A DNA stretch of 64,000 bases. It comes from Sorex araneus. Taxonomy: Eukaryota > Chordata > Mammalia > Eulipotyphla > Soricidae. Below the pieces are notes generated by a model. The model saw nothing but the letters and a program-made list of their open reading frames with translations. It had not been told where the DNA came from and did no database searches. The position numbers were made by a program, and so were the translations under genes. This document shows, in pieces, positions 48,280 through 58,060 of the stretch. Each line of letters opens with the position of its first letter. Within the stretch, counting starts at the first letter, position 1. Location: positions 213,744,500 to 213,808,499 of the forward strand of contig NC_073304.1 in assembly GCF_027595985.1 (NCBI RefSeq), read 5' to 3'.

Positions 48280-48317
48280 ATGACTTCTGTTTTTTAAAGT
48301 CGATTTTTATTTATTTA

Positions 48318-48476
48318 TGTTTTGATTTGGGGGCTACACCTGGCAGTCCTCAGGGTTACTCCTAGATATGTACTCAGAGACCACTCCAGGCAGGGTTTTG
48401 AGTGACCGGAGATGGAACCCAGGTCGGACATGTGCAAAGCAAGTACCCTTCCTGAAGTCCTATTGCTCTGACCCCA
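48318..48476 (-). mobile_element. Old SOR-type SINE, minus
   Basis: GGGGGCTACACCTGGCAGTC to CCTATTGCTCTGACCCC. Confidence 0.8.
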
Positions 48477-48506
48477 AAAATGACCTTTTTGAAATCTGAA
48501 ATCTAA

Positions 48507-48672
48507 TTTCATTAATTTATTTATGTTGGTGTTTGAGTCATACCTGGCGATGCTCAGGGATTACTCCTGGCTCTGCACTCAGGGACTATTCCTGGCAGTG
48601 CTAGGGGACCACGTGGGATGTCAGAGATCAAACCTGGGTTGGCCTACGCACTGTACTATTACTTTGGCCCCT
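48507..48672 (-). mobile_element. SOR-type SINE, minus
   Basis: GAGTCATACCTGGCGATGCT to ACTATTACTTTGGCCCC. Perfect 16-bp duplication GAAATCTGAAATCTAA at 48491-48506 and 48673-48688. Confidence 0.92.
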
Positions 48673-48710
48673 GAAATCTGAAATCTAACTAAAACAACAA
48701 CAACAACAAA

Positions 48711-48958
48711 ACACTGTCACTGTCACTGTGATCCCGTTGCTCATCGATTTTGTTCGAGCGGACACCAGTAATGTTTCTCATTGAGAGACTTATTGTTACT
48801 GTTTTTGGCATATCCAATACGCACGAGTAGCTTGCCAGGCTCTGCCTCGCGGGCTCAATACTCTCAGTAGCATGCCGGGCTCTCTGAGAGGGGTGAAGGA
48901 ATCGAACCCGGGTTGACCGTGTACAAACACCTTCCTTGCTATGTTATCGCTCCAGCCC
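48711..48958 (-). mobile_element. Long composite SINE variant, minus
   Basis: On the minus strand the first 60-65 bases are the SOR-type head (GGGCTGGAGCGATAACATAG to GGGTTCGATTCCTTCACCC), but the body is unrelated: CTCAGAGAGCCCGGCATGCT, GAGGCAGAGCCTGGCAAGCT, TGGATATGCCAAAAACAGTA, AAATCGATGAGCAACGGGAT. It ends in (ACAGTG)3 rather than poly-A. No clear target duplication. Confidence 0.88.
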
Positions 48959-49096
48959 GTTATCAATATTATAAATCATAAAATCATAGTACCTAAAAAA
49001 ATAAACAAAACCTAACAGTTTCCAGAAGAGTGCATAATGAGGAGAGGAGCTTTAAAATTTGGAATCACTATTGATGGCTCAGATAATAAAGCGGCT

Positions 49097-49275
49097 TTGG
49101 AGTTGGAGTGATAGTACAATAAGGGTTTTCTTTTGCACTCAGCCAACCTGGTTTGACCCCTGGCATCCCATATGGTCCCCCAAGCCCACCAGAAGTGATT
49201 CCTGAGTGCAGAGCCAGGAATAACCCCTGAGCACCCCCGGCTGTGGTCCAAAATACAAAAATAAAATAAATTAGA
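49097..49275 (+). mobile_element. SOR-type SINE, plus
   Basis: GGAGTTGGAGTGATAGTACA; middle of the head changed to a T-rich GGGTTTTCTTTTGCAC; AAAAT-rich tail. Confidence 0.88.
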
Positions 49276-49446
49276 GCAGCTTTGGCCCCACACGACAGAA
49301 ATACACCAAGCTTTGCAAAGCTACTGCAAAAAAGTGACTTAGCAAATAAGTCGCTATATTCTTTAGCAAGACAATAACCCTGGGTGAAGCAAAAAATTCT
49401 AATTCCCGTTATCATATTACAGAATTTTAAATGCTCGTCTTTTGGG

Positions 49447-49580
49447 ATCAGGAGATAGCGCAGTGTCAGAGGGCATGCCTTTCACGTGGCCAGCCTGGGT
49501 CCAATTCCTGGCATCAGACAGTCCCCCAAGAATTGTGGGGTACAGCTCTGGAGCCCCGTGAGCACTGCTGGGGTGACCCT
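49447..49580 (+). mobile_element. Old SINE, plus
   Basis: GATCAGGAGATAGCGCAGTG, CCAATTCCTGGCATCAGACA; body barely recognisable. Confidence 0.6.
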
Positions 49581-49654
49581 AGTATCCCCAACCCGAAGGG
49601 CCTGAGTAATACCACATCTTCAGGAGGTGTCTGAACAAATATAGAATATAAATA

Positions 49655-49833
49655 GAAACCAGAGTGATAGCACAGCGGGTAGGGTGTTTGCCTTGCACAC
49701 GGCCAACCAGAGTTTGATCCCCGGCCTCCCATATGGTCCCCCAAGGAACGCCAGGAGTAATTTCTGAGTATAGAGCCAGGAGTAACCCCTAAACATCACC
49801 AGGTGTGACCCAAAAAGAAAAACAAAAAGAATA
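49655..49833 (+). mobile_element. SOR-type SINE, plus
   Basis: AACCAGAGTGATAGCACAGC; complete otherwise, A-rich tail. Confidence 0.92.
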
Positions 49834-49864
49834 TATATAAAGAGACAGAAAATTTTTGAAAGAA

Positions 49865-50040
49865 GGGGCCAGCGCAATAGCTCAGTGAGTAGGACGCTTG
49901 TCTTGCTCGTGGCTGATCAGCTTTGATCCCTGGTATCCCAGATGGTCCCCTAAGCCATGCCGGGAGTGATCCCTGAAAGCAGAGCTAGGACTAAACCCTG
50001 AGCACTGCCAGGTGTGGCCTCCAAAAACAAAAAAGAAAAA
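49865..50040 (+). mobile_element. SOR-type SINE, plus
   Basis: GGGGCCAGCGCAATAGCTCA, GATCAGCTTTGATCCC (B box mutated), end GTGTGGCCTCCAAAAAC. Confidence 0.88.
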
Positions 50041-50073
50041 TTGGAAAGAAATCAAAGCAACGTTTTCGAGGAA

Positions 50074-50212
50074 GGGGCAGGAGAGATAGTACAGTGGGTA
50101 AGGCTCTCCGTGTGTCCCCTGTGCACCACAGGAGTGATTCCTAAGTGCAGAGCCAGGGTAACCCCTGAGCATCGCCAGGTGTGGCCCCCAAACAAAATAA
50201 AACCAAACAGAC
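50074..50212 (+). mobile_element. SOR-type SINE, plus, internal deletion
   Basis: GGGGCAGGAGAGATAGTACA then TAAGGCTCTCCGTGTGTCCC: B-box region missing; end GTGTGGCCCCCAAAC. Confidence 0.85.
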
Positions 50213-50213
50213 A

Positions 50214-50397
50214 GGGGCTGGAGCGATAGCACAGCGGGTAGGGTGTTTGCCTTGCACACAGCAGACCTGGGTTCGATTCCCAGCATCCCATATGGTCCCC
50301 TGAGCACTGCCAGGGGTAATTCCTGAGTGCAGAGCCAGGAGTGACCCCTGAGCATTGCCGGGTGTGGCCCAAAAAGCAAAAAAAAAAAAAAAAAAAC
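50214..50397 (+). mobile_element. SOR-type SINE inserted at the tail of the previous one, plus
   Basis: Complete. The AAC-rich tail of the previous SINE supplied the target: MCCAAACAGACA repeats before (50201-50213) and after (about 50396-50407). Confidence 0.94.
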
Positions 50398-50404
50398 CCA
50401 AACA

Positions 50405-50990
50405 GACAAGCAAAAGACCCTCTGGAGTAAATATTGCAGTCGCTGAAATGAAAAAAGTCACTGAATGAGGCTTGGCAATAGATAACAGCAAACAAAAGAG
50501 TCATGAACAAAAAGAAAGTTGATGGAAACGATCCTGCCTAGAGAATAAAAAGGGAAAAAATGATAAAAAATAAACAGAACCTAAAAGATCTGTGAAATAC
50601 CCACACCTGAACTAAGCAAGTCCCAGGAGAAGGGGCTCAGAAATAATATTTCAAGAAACAATGTTTAAAAACACCCCGGATTTCATAAGGCACAAATCTA
50701 CACACCTGAGAAGCTTAAAAACTCCCGTCTTGGGGCTGGAGTGATAGCACAGCGGGTAGGGCGTTTGTCTTGCACGCGGCCGACCCGGGTTCAATTCCCA
50801 GCATCCCATATGGTCCCCTGAGCACCACCAGGGGTGATTCCTGAGTGCAGAGCCAGGAATAACCCCTGAGCATCGCTGGGTGTGACCCAAAAAGAAAAAA
50901 AGAAAAACAAACAAAAAACTCTCACCTGATGCACTTGAAAAGACCCGTACAGAGGCCGTCTCCTTGAAAGGGGAAGAGTCGGGCTCTGAC
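50405..50990 (+). mobile_element. L1 remnant (5' part), plus, split by a SINE
   Basis: GCAGTCGCTGAAATGAAAAA, AAACAGAACCTAAAAGATCT, TCCCAGGAGAAGGGGCTCAG, ATTTCAAGAAACAATG and GCACAAATCTACACACCTGA follow the order of an old mammalian L1 5'/ORF1 region. Interrupted at 50732-50920. Confidence 0.65.
50732..50920 (+). mobile_element. SOR-type SINE, plus
   Basis: Complete; AAAAACTC repeats at both sides of the insertion in the L1 remnant. Confidence 0.93.
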
Positions 50991-51400
50991 GCTCCTCGGC
51001 TCAAAATTCTGAACAGTCCCTCATTTCACAGTTTGAAGTCCTGGCAACCGCCCACACTCTTCCCAGCCCCCTGATGGTATCTCCAGGCATGCTCCCCAAC
51101 TCTCTGGTCAGTAACGCTGGCCTTCTTCTCAGCCTTCAAAACCATCAGGCATGTCCCCTGCCCCTCACCCCAGTTCAGGACCTTTGTACCAGCCCTTCCT
51201 CCCACCTGCCGTCTCCATGGATGCCCCTCCACTCACTCCCTCACCTCCTCCTGCCTCTGTTCATGGGTCACCTCCGTAAAGTGCCGTTTTTGGGGGGTGG
51301 CAGGGTGGGAGTCATGCAGTGAGGGGCAGGGAGAGCTCTTTGAACCATCTTCTCAGCTCTGTACTTGACTCAGCCACTTTACCTCCACCCATCCCTTCTT
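50991..51400. other. Intergenic single-copy stretch
   Basis: C-rich, no gene recognised. Confidence 0.4.
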
Positions 51401-51439
51401 TAATGTTCTTCCTTCCTTTCTTTGCATAAAATTGACCTT

Positions 51440-51597
51440 TGACCTATAATGTATTTTTTTTTTCTCACTGGAGAACTAAGCATTTCTTCCCAGGCAGCTT
51501 TATGGAAAACAAATTCCCCCCAGTCTTGATCTGAGGAGGGGCTTTATTCTTGTTCACTTTTGAAGGATCATTTCACTGGATGCAGAATATCCTGAAC
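51440..51597. mobile_element. Possible L1 fragment
   Basis: TTCACTTTTGAAGGATCATT then TCACTGGATGCAGAATATCC resembles a common L1-derived stretch. Orientation uncertain. Confidence 0.35.
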
Positions 51598-51884
51598 AGG
51601 GGTCGGAGCGATAGAACAGTGGGTACGGCAAAGTTTGCCTTGCACACGGCAGACGGGGTTCAATCCCCGGCATCCCATATGGTCCCCCATGCATTGACAG
51701 GAATAATTCCTGAGTGGAAAGCCAGGAGCATCCTTTATTTTTGGATGTGATCAGAAAAAAAAAAAAGAAAAGAAAGGAAGGAAGGAAGGAAGGAAGGAAG
51801 GAAGGAAGGAAGGGAGGAAGGAAGGAAGAAAGGAAGGAAAGAAAGAAGGAAAGAAAGAGAGAAAGGAAGGAAGGAAGGAAGGAA

Positions 51885-51977
<93 letters not shown>

Positions 51978-51994
51978 GAAGAAAGAAAGAAAAG
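51598..51994 (+). mobile_element. SOR-type SINE with expanded purine tail, plus
   Basis: GGTCGGAGCGATAGAACAGT body to about 51765, then GGAA/GAAA array to 51994. Imperfect duplication GAAYATCCTRAACA flanks body plus array. Confidence 0.9.
51766..51994. repeat. (GGAA)n-(GAAA)n array
   Basis: Pure purine, mixed GGAA blocks left and GAAA blocks right, the tail of the SINE before it. Confidence 0.95.
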
Positions 51995-52036
51995 AACATC
52001 CTAAACATCTTTCCTGTTTTGTTTTGCTTTTTGTTT

Positions 52037-52216
52037 GTATTTTGGCTTTTTGGGTCATACCTGGCGATGCTCCAGGGATCACGGGGTTACTTCTGGCTCT
52101 GCACTCAGGGATCACTCCTGGCAGTGCTCCCGTGACCATATGGGATGACACGGATAGAACCCGGCTCAGCTGTGTGCAAGGCAAACGCCCTCCCTGCTGT
52201 GCTGTGGTTCCGGCCC
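52037..52216 (-). mobile_element. SOR-type SINE, minus
   Basis: TTTTTGGGTCATACCTGGCG, a small insertion (GGATCACGGGGTTAC), to GTGCTGTGGTTCCGGCCCC. Confidence 0.88.
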
Positions 52217-52609
52217 CACCCGAACACCTTTCCAGTCTGAAATGTTTGGTACATGAGGGAAAGGACTGGAAGGTGGGTGGTGCCAAACCCACAAGTATCT
52301 GGTACCTTCTGACCCGGAAACTGGAAGTGCTGCCCGCAGAGAGCTGACGCTGGGAGGGGGGGGCCTGATTCTGTGCCTCAGTTTCTCCCTCTGTCTTAAG
52401 AGGGCCATAGGAGTGCCGTCTCAGGGGACAGGGACACGGGGTGACCTCGTTCCTGGCCTGACGGTGAGGGCTCCTGGGAAGCCTGGGCTTATCGCTCATC
52501 TTCCCTCTCGTCTCAACCAAGCTGTTGTCAGGCTCCCGGTGGGCAGAGTTCCAGCTCCTACCCTGCCCCCCCACACACACACACCCCGACTCTGGGCTTC
52601 CACTCCTGA
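52217..52609. other. Intergenic stretch with MIR trace
   Basis: TGTGCCTCAGTTTCTCCCTC at 52373 is a MIR core word; otherwise single-copy. Confidence 0.45.
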
Positions 52610-52790
52610 TTAACCCCGCAGGCCTGGCTGCTATAATTAACATTAAACAGGCTTGCGCCCATTTACAACACCCTCACACGCTCCCTCCTGCCTCTCCCAG
52701 CCCAACTGCAAAGTTGCCTCCACTGGCTCCTTTCATTTCCTCCCCTCCCACTCACCTCGGCTGCTGCGGCTGTAAACAGCCTCCCCGCTT
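52610..52790. promoter_or_regulatory. Candidate noncoding regulatory element with homeodomain and forkhead words
   Basis: TATAATTAACATTAAA (52632-52647) followed by C/T-rich single-copy DNA and a consensus forkhead word TGTAAACA (52771-52778). It lies about 6 kb upstream of DLX3, between two SINEs. Confidence 0.35.
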
Positions 52791-52910
52791 CCCCTCTCCT
52801 GAACCCGCTCTTCCTGATACTGCCAACACCCCCCCCCAACGTCATTCAGCGGGCACATCTGCATGCTCAACCCGTTTGGGCTGGGTGAGCCTGGCAGAAC
52901 CCCGGGTTGC

Positions 52911-53100
52911 GGGGGCTGGAGTGATAGTACAGCAGGTAGGTGTTTGCCTTGCACAAGGCTGACGTGGGTTCGATCCCCAGCACTTCTTCTGCATAGGTCC
53001 CCTGAGCCCACCAGGAGTGATTCCCGGGTACAGAGCCAGGGATAAGCGCTGAGCACTGCTGAGTGTGGCCCCCGAACCAAACCAAACCAACAACAACAAA
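52911..53100 (+). mobile_element. SOR-type SINE, plus
   Basis: GGGGGCTGGAGTGATAGTAC; older end GTGTGGCCCCCGAACC with AACC/AAC tail. Confidence 0.9.
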
Positions 53101-53226
53101 AAAACAAGTTGCAGGCTGTTTCCTTCTCCTGACAGTCCCCTCTCCCCCCAACCTGCCCGCCTTCGAGTCCCAGGACCACAGCACCTACTACACTGCCAAC
53201 ACCTGGGTACCCTCCTCCACTCCCCC

Positions 53227-53400
53227 CCCTTTTTTTTGCTTTTAGGGTCACACCCAGCAATGCACAGGGGTTATTCCTGGCTCATGCACTCAGGAATTAC
53301 CCCTGGCAGTGCTCAGGGAACCATATGGGATGCTGGGAATCGAACCCGGATCGGCCACGTGCAAGGCAAGCGCCCTACCTGCTGTGCTATCGCTCCAGTC
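53227..53400 (-). mobile_element. SOR-type SINE, minus
   Basis: T run, TAGGGTCACACCCAGCAATG to TGCTATCGCTCCAG; young-looking. Confidence 0.93.
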
Positions 53401-53830
53401 TTGGCTCCCTCTCTTTCTGCACTGGCTAACCGCTGCCCCCAACTCTGACCATGGGCTCCCAAGATGCACCTCCAGTCCCTGCCTCCCTCACACCCTCCTT
53501 CACACCCTGCTGGACAGCCCCCTTCCACCAGCTCGACACTCCAGCTGAACAAGATCAAAGCAATGCTAATGGCGCTGGCTCTGTGGAGAGCTGTTCATAG
53601 CAGCACGCATGTCCAGCAGGACACTGTCCCGCTTTGGGGGACCCAACAGCAAAGTGAGCATCGAGAGAAGTGGCCGAATGCATGCAGCAGCTCTGCTCAA
53701 GAGCGCCCCCTACCGAAACCATCTGCAAGCCCATGGGCGGTAGAACAGCCGCATCAAGGACAGAATAAACCACGGTGGCAACAATCTGGATGCAGCGCAC
53801 ACACTCTAGACCTCTCTGTTCAACGCAAGT
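53401..53830. other. Intergenic diverged stretch
   Basis: May contain an old L1 trace (GTTCATAGCAGCAC); holds the minus-oriented CTCF-like motif. Confidence 0.35.
53702..53716 (-). promoter_or_regulatory. CTCF-like motif, minus orientation
   Basis: On the minus strand this reads TCGGTAGGGGGCGCT. The TAGGGGGCGCT half is an excellent CTCF match and the 5' half is weaker. It lies in diverged sequence between SINEs, in opposite orientation to the motif at 54993. Confidence 0.45.
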
Positions 53831-53833
53831 CAA

Positions 53834-53982
53834 AAGCAAGGGCTGAAAAACAATGCAGCAGGCAAAGCACTTACCTCGCAGGAGGTCACGAGCCTTGTTC
53901 AAATCCCTGGCGGTGCATATAGCATCGAGTCAGGAATAACCCGAGTATGGCCAGGTGTGGCCCAACCCCCCCCCCCCCCCAG
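53834..53982 (+). mobile_element. Old SINE, plus
   Basis: GGGCTGAAAAACAATGCAGC, CACGAGCCTTGTTCAAATCC; end GTGTGGCCCAACC with C run. Confidence 0.7.
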
Positions 53983-55720
53983 AGAAGAAGCAAAACTCTG
54001 GAGCTTGGAGTTAAGACACACAGACCCAGGAGGGAGCGAGTGCTGAATGTGGGGACACAGGCTGTGAACATTTCCTGCAGGTGTGTTATGCTCCAGGGAA
54101 CGTTTAGAAACCAAAAACAAAGGAATATCTCTTCCCTACCAGAACCCCTGAGCCCTGTCTCTCTCAGAGAAAGAAGCCCCACTTACTGCTCAGGGGCCCC
54201 CCTGCTGTCTCCCTCCTTGCCACTCACATTCAATCACTGCGAACTTTCTCTTCTCCCTCTCTCTCAGATGCGCACACGCAGCCACTTCCTAATGCAGGAA
54301 TGTGAGCTCCCCTCTGCCTCGACTTCCCCTCTATCTCCCTCCCTGACGCTGGCCTTACCCTTCTTCCTTCTGATTTGTCACCAGCAGCAGCCAGAAGGGC
54401 CCTTCCAGCAGGGGTTCCCTCAGTGCTAGGTCAAGTCTCTGCTCTCCACTGGGGCCTCTCCCCGGCCTCCACCTCGTACCCCCACCATCCATGGCCTCCT
54501 GGGCCTCTCCCTGGCCCTCAGGCCTCCGGTCAAGCATCTTTCTGCCTTCACAAGGGGGCTTGAGGCAGCACGAGGATAGGGCCTCGGCTGCACAGCTCAG
54601 GTTGCGGGCTTGCATAAAGACTCGGAGAAGGTAGAAACAGAACATGAGAGCCTGGACACCACTCAGAGGCCTTCTCCCAGTCCACCTTCTGATGATTTAC
54701 AAAGGAGAGAATGGACACCTATGGGCGGAGAAGGGTGCAAGTCAGAAAAGGTGATGAATGAAAGAGAGATGAACAGACTGAGCACATAGTGACCCTCAGG
54801 TACAGAGCCAGGAGTAGCCAAGAGTAACTTACAGTTACCACCCAGGTGTGGCCCTAATGCCCGCCCCCTCCCAGCTCCTCACCCACCCCCAACCCCTCGC
54901 CCCCAGTAACTATGTAGCACTAATACGCTCCTGAAATAACGATGTTTCTGAGGGCGATGATGGTGCAGGTCCTGCGAGGCTCCTCACTTTGGCCACTAGA
55001 TGGCGCCAGCTACCCAGGCAGCAGAAACAGACCTGCTGGCCAGCCTCCCGCCTGATTTCTCCCCACACCTGGCACTCCGTGAGCCCAGGTGCATGATGCA
55101 CAGGAAGCCGCTTCCTTCAACAGGTACCTTCTCTCTCTCGGTGCCAGGACAAGAGGGGGCGATGGGATCTGGGTATTGCCTGGCACTGCCCTTCTCCCTT
55201 ACGCCCAACTCACAGAGGCCCTGATGCAGGGGCCTGTGTCAGCCCTCCGCTCCGCCAGGGGCAGTACTGGGGCCTGGCTAGCACCTGCTCATCTTGTTGG
55301 CCCAGGCGAGGTAGAGTGGGCGGTGCTGGTCCCACGGCATCCTTTGGTGACCTGGCCACCAGAGCTGGCAGCTGCCCGCCCTGCAGCCAGTGGCTCTTGT
55401 CCTGCTGGCCTGGCAGGCCCCTGGGAAGGCACTCCTGGCAATAGCCTGAAGGGGGGCAGCTCGGCGCTGGTGCTGGCTCCGTGCGTGCCCTTCCCTAGCC
55501 CTGGGAGGCGTCTCAGGTGACCCAGCTTTTCTCCAGTACAGAGGGAATTGGCTATTCATTCAGGAAACATCCAGGGCCAGAGAGAGAGAGCAAGAGCATG
55601 GGTGGGGGGAGCACTTGCTGGATGGAACCCACCCCACCCCCTATCAAAGTGAGCATTGGGAGGTAGCAGTGGACAGACACGGCCTGGTGACTCGGAGCTG
55701 ACCATGTGTGCAGCGGGGAT
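53983..55720. other. Intergenic single-copy stretch
   Basis: No gene recognised. 54795-54860 ends like a degraded plus SINE (GTACAGAGCCAGGAGTAGCC). Contains the CTCF-like motif at 54993. Confidence 0.45.
54993..55006 (+). promoter_or_regulatory. CTCF-like motif, plus orientation
   Basis: CCACTAGATGGCGC inside GGCCACTAGATGGCGCCAGC closely fits the CTCF core (CCACNAGRKGGCRC). It sits in single-copy DNA about 3.9 kb upstream of the DLX3 start. Occupancy cannot be judged from sequence. Confidence 0.65.
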
Positions 55721-55736
55721 CCTAACTAGTCTTTTT

Positions 55737-55927
55737 GTTTGTTTGTTTTCTTTTTGGGTCACACCCAGCAATGCACAGGGGTCACTTCACTCCTGGCTCA
55801 TGCACTCAGGAATCACCCCTGGCGGTGCTCAGGGGACCATATGGGATGCTGGGAATCAAACCCGGGTCGGCCGCGTGCAAGGCAAACGCCCTACCCGCCC
55901 TACCCGCTGTGCTATTGCTCCAGCCCC
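55737..55927 (-). mobile_element. SOR-type SINE, minus (first of three)
   Basis: Complete, with small repeats (CACTTCACTCC; CCCGCCCTACCCGC). Duplication CCTAACTAGTCTTTT at 55721-55735 and 55928-55942. Confidence 0.96.
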
Positions 55928-55954
55928 CCTAACTAGTCTTTTAGGGTCAATTCT

Positions 55955-56142
55955 CTTCTTTTTTTTTTTTTTTTTTTTTGCTTTTTGGGTCACACCTGGC
56001 AATGCACAGGGGTTACTCCTGGCTGTGCACTCAGGAATCACCCCTGGCAGTGCTCAGAGGACCATATGGGATGCTGGGAATCAACTGGGGTTGACTGCAT
56101 GCAAGGCAAACGCTCTACACCTTGTGCTATTGCTCCAGCCCC
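55955..56142 (-). mobile_element. SOR-type SINE, minus (second of three)
   Basis: Complete with long T run. TAGGGTCAATTCT before (55942-55954) and after (56143-56155). Confidence 0.96.
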
Positions 56143-56155
56143 TAGGGTCAATTCT

Positions 56156-56349
56156 TTTTTTTTTTTTTTTTGGTTTTTTTTTTTTTTTTGGGTCACACCT
56201 GGCGATGCACAGGGGTTACTCCTGGCTCTGCACTCAGGAATTACTCCTGGCGGTGCTCAGGGGACCATATGGGATGCTGGGATTTGAACCTGGGTCGGCC
56301 GCGTGCAAGGCAAACGCCCTACCCGCTATGCTATCACTCCAGCCCCCCC
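56156..56349 (-). mobile_element. SOR-type SINE, minus (third of three)
   Basis: Complete, T run broken by GG. TAGGGTCAATTCT before (56143-56155) and after (56350-56362). Last SINE before DLX3. Confidence 0.96.
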
Positions 56350-56599
56350 TAGGGTCAATTCTTTAATAGCTCTCTTGAGCCTCTTGGTGCTGCCTTGCTG
56401 GCCTATTTCTAAAAACTCGGACTTTCAGAGTTAAATGAGCACAGAAACTATCCAAACGGATGGACCGGCCACGTTCAGGAGGTCAGATCCCCGTTCAGCG
56501 GTTACTCGAGTGAACTGCAGCTCTGGGGTGAGGAGGGAAAAGGAGAAAGCCAGGAGGAGACCCCAGGGGGAGGAGACTCCTCATTTTTCAGAGGATGAA

Positions 56600-57390
56600 G
56601 CCCAGAGAAAGGTCTTGGCAACGCGCTGACCTTTCTGGGTGCGGAACTGGGGGTTCCAAGACCGGCCCTGCCCGCCTCCCCCGCTCTCGTCCAGGGAGGG
56701 GGAGCCGGCCCGCCCAATGCCCTTCCTGTCCCAGCGCCCCGGGCTCTGGAGCCCTCTTGGCAACAGAACAGAGGGCACCCAGAGCGGGTGGCAACTCGCC
56801 CCGCCACGGGCTCGGAGCGGCGCGCGATAGGCGCTGGGGGGACGCGGAGATAGACAGACAGATAGCGCTCCCCTCGCCCGGCCCCCGCCCCCACCTTTCC
56901 CACGCCGCGGCCGCCCCCAGCGCTCAGGCCACGCGGGCACTGCCGCCCCACTCTGGCCAGCGGACTGTGACCCTCGGTCGCCATCAGCGGGATCTCTCCA
57001 AGTCCCTCGAGGTCCCGGAGCGGGCACCCCAGGGGTCTGAACTTGGAAGGGAACCCGGAGCCCCCAGTACACACGCTCTGCCGCGGGGACGGAGGAAGGG
57101 GAGCGCCGTCGGGCGGGCTGCGGAGACGCCGGAGGCTGCAGGTCCCGAGGGCGACCACGAGGTGGCGCGCGGGCACCGCGTGTCCTGGGACGCGTGGGCA
57201 GGCAGGGGAAGGGGCCGGACAGACGCGGCGGCGGCGCGGCCTGAAGGGTGGATGCGGCGGCTAACGACTGAGACGTGGAGGGGCGCCCCTCCCGGCAAGA
57301 ATGCACTGGAAAAACGGACTCCGCGGCCAGAGACACGCTCAGAGGAGCCGGAGAAGGACGCGGAGCTGGGGGGAAGGGGTCCCTAGGAAA
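56600..57390. promoter_or_regulatory. GC- and CpG-rich block upstream of DLX3
   Basis: About 0.8 kb of CpG-dense single-copy DNA ending about 1.5 kb before the DLX3 start and separated from the promoter island by ordinary sequence and the purine tract. It starts soon after the last SINE (56346) and includes a strong CTCF-like motif at 57155-57168. It may be a separate CpG island or enhancer. No convincing coding exon was found in it. Confidence 0.6.
57155..57168 (+). promoter_or_regulatory. CTCF-like motif, plus orientation
   Basis: CCACGAGGTGGCGC within GCGACCACGAGGTGGCGCGC matches the CTCF core at all the strongly constrained positions I know. It lies in the CpG-rich block 1.75 kb upstream of DLX3 and contains methylatable CpGs. 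Confidence 0.65.
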
Positions 57391-57941
57391 GGGAATCTCT
57401 TCGTGTCCTAGGGGGACTGAGTTCAGTGGCGCTTTGCGGCAGGGGGGGGGGAGGATCAGGAAGGTGCTGAGGCTCGTGTCCACATGGGCACAGAACCCCA
57501 CAGCCTCACTCAGACAGGGCGCCCCCCGCCTCTGGGCATACTGATCCCACACAGCACCCCCCACACACACACACACACAAACCCCCACACACATGCATGC
57601 ACGCTGGGAGTTCTGGAGGAGGAGGACTCCCACACACATCTGAGGGGCCCCCTCCCCAAATGCACGAAACCTGGCCCAAGTCTACTGTAGCATGCGAACC
57701 AGCCTGTGTCCCAGTATACCTTAAGGGAGCTCCTGATCCCTGCAACAGTCGGGGCACCTCAGGATCAGACCCCCACGGACCCCCGTTGGTGAAATAGCAG
57801 CACTCAGCCACTGGCTACACCCACCCAGCTGGACGCCCCTAAATGCACATCCCTGCCCTCAGGCCCACCCCATCAGGGCCCTCCCCCCCAGGTTTATGAC
57901 CCTGGGAGGCCCAGGGCACTTCTGCCTGATGACCCCTGACT
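57391..57941. other. DLX3 upstream stretch
   Basis: Single-copy with a CA-rich patch at 57562-57600; nothing else recognised. Confidence 0.45.
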
Positions 57942-58060
57942 CCATAAAAATTGTTTAAATCCCAGCTTATGACTGCATTGCTATAAAGACTGTGTTTGCA
58001 TCACAGATCCAACATTTCCTCCAAACTTAATTTTCCCTCCTTCTTCTTTGGATTTGAAAA
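57942..58060. promoter_or_regulatory. AT-rich island 0.9 kb upstream of DLX3
   Basis: Local AT-rich stretch with CCATAAAAATTGTTTAAAT, a TATAAA (57982-57987) and an octamer-like TTTGCAT (58004-58010 region), between the GC-rich block and the purine tract. Could be a proximal enhancer or an alternative start. No transcript evidence. Confidence 0.35.
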
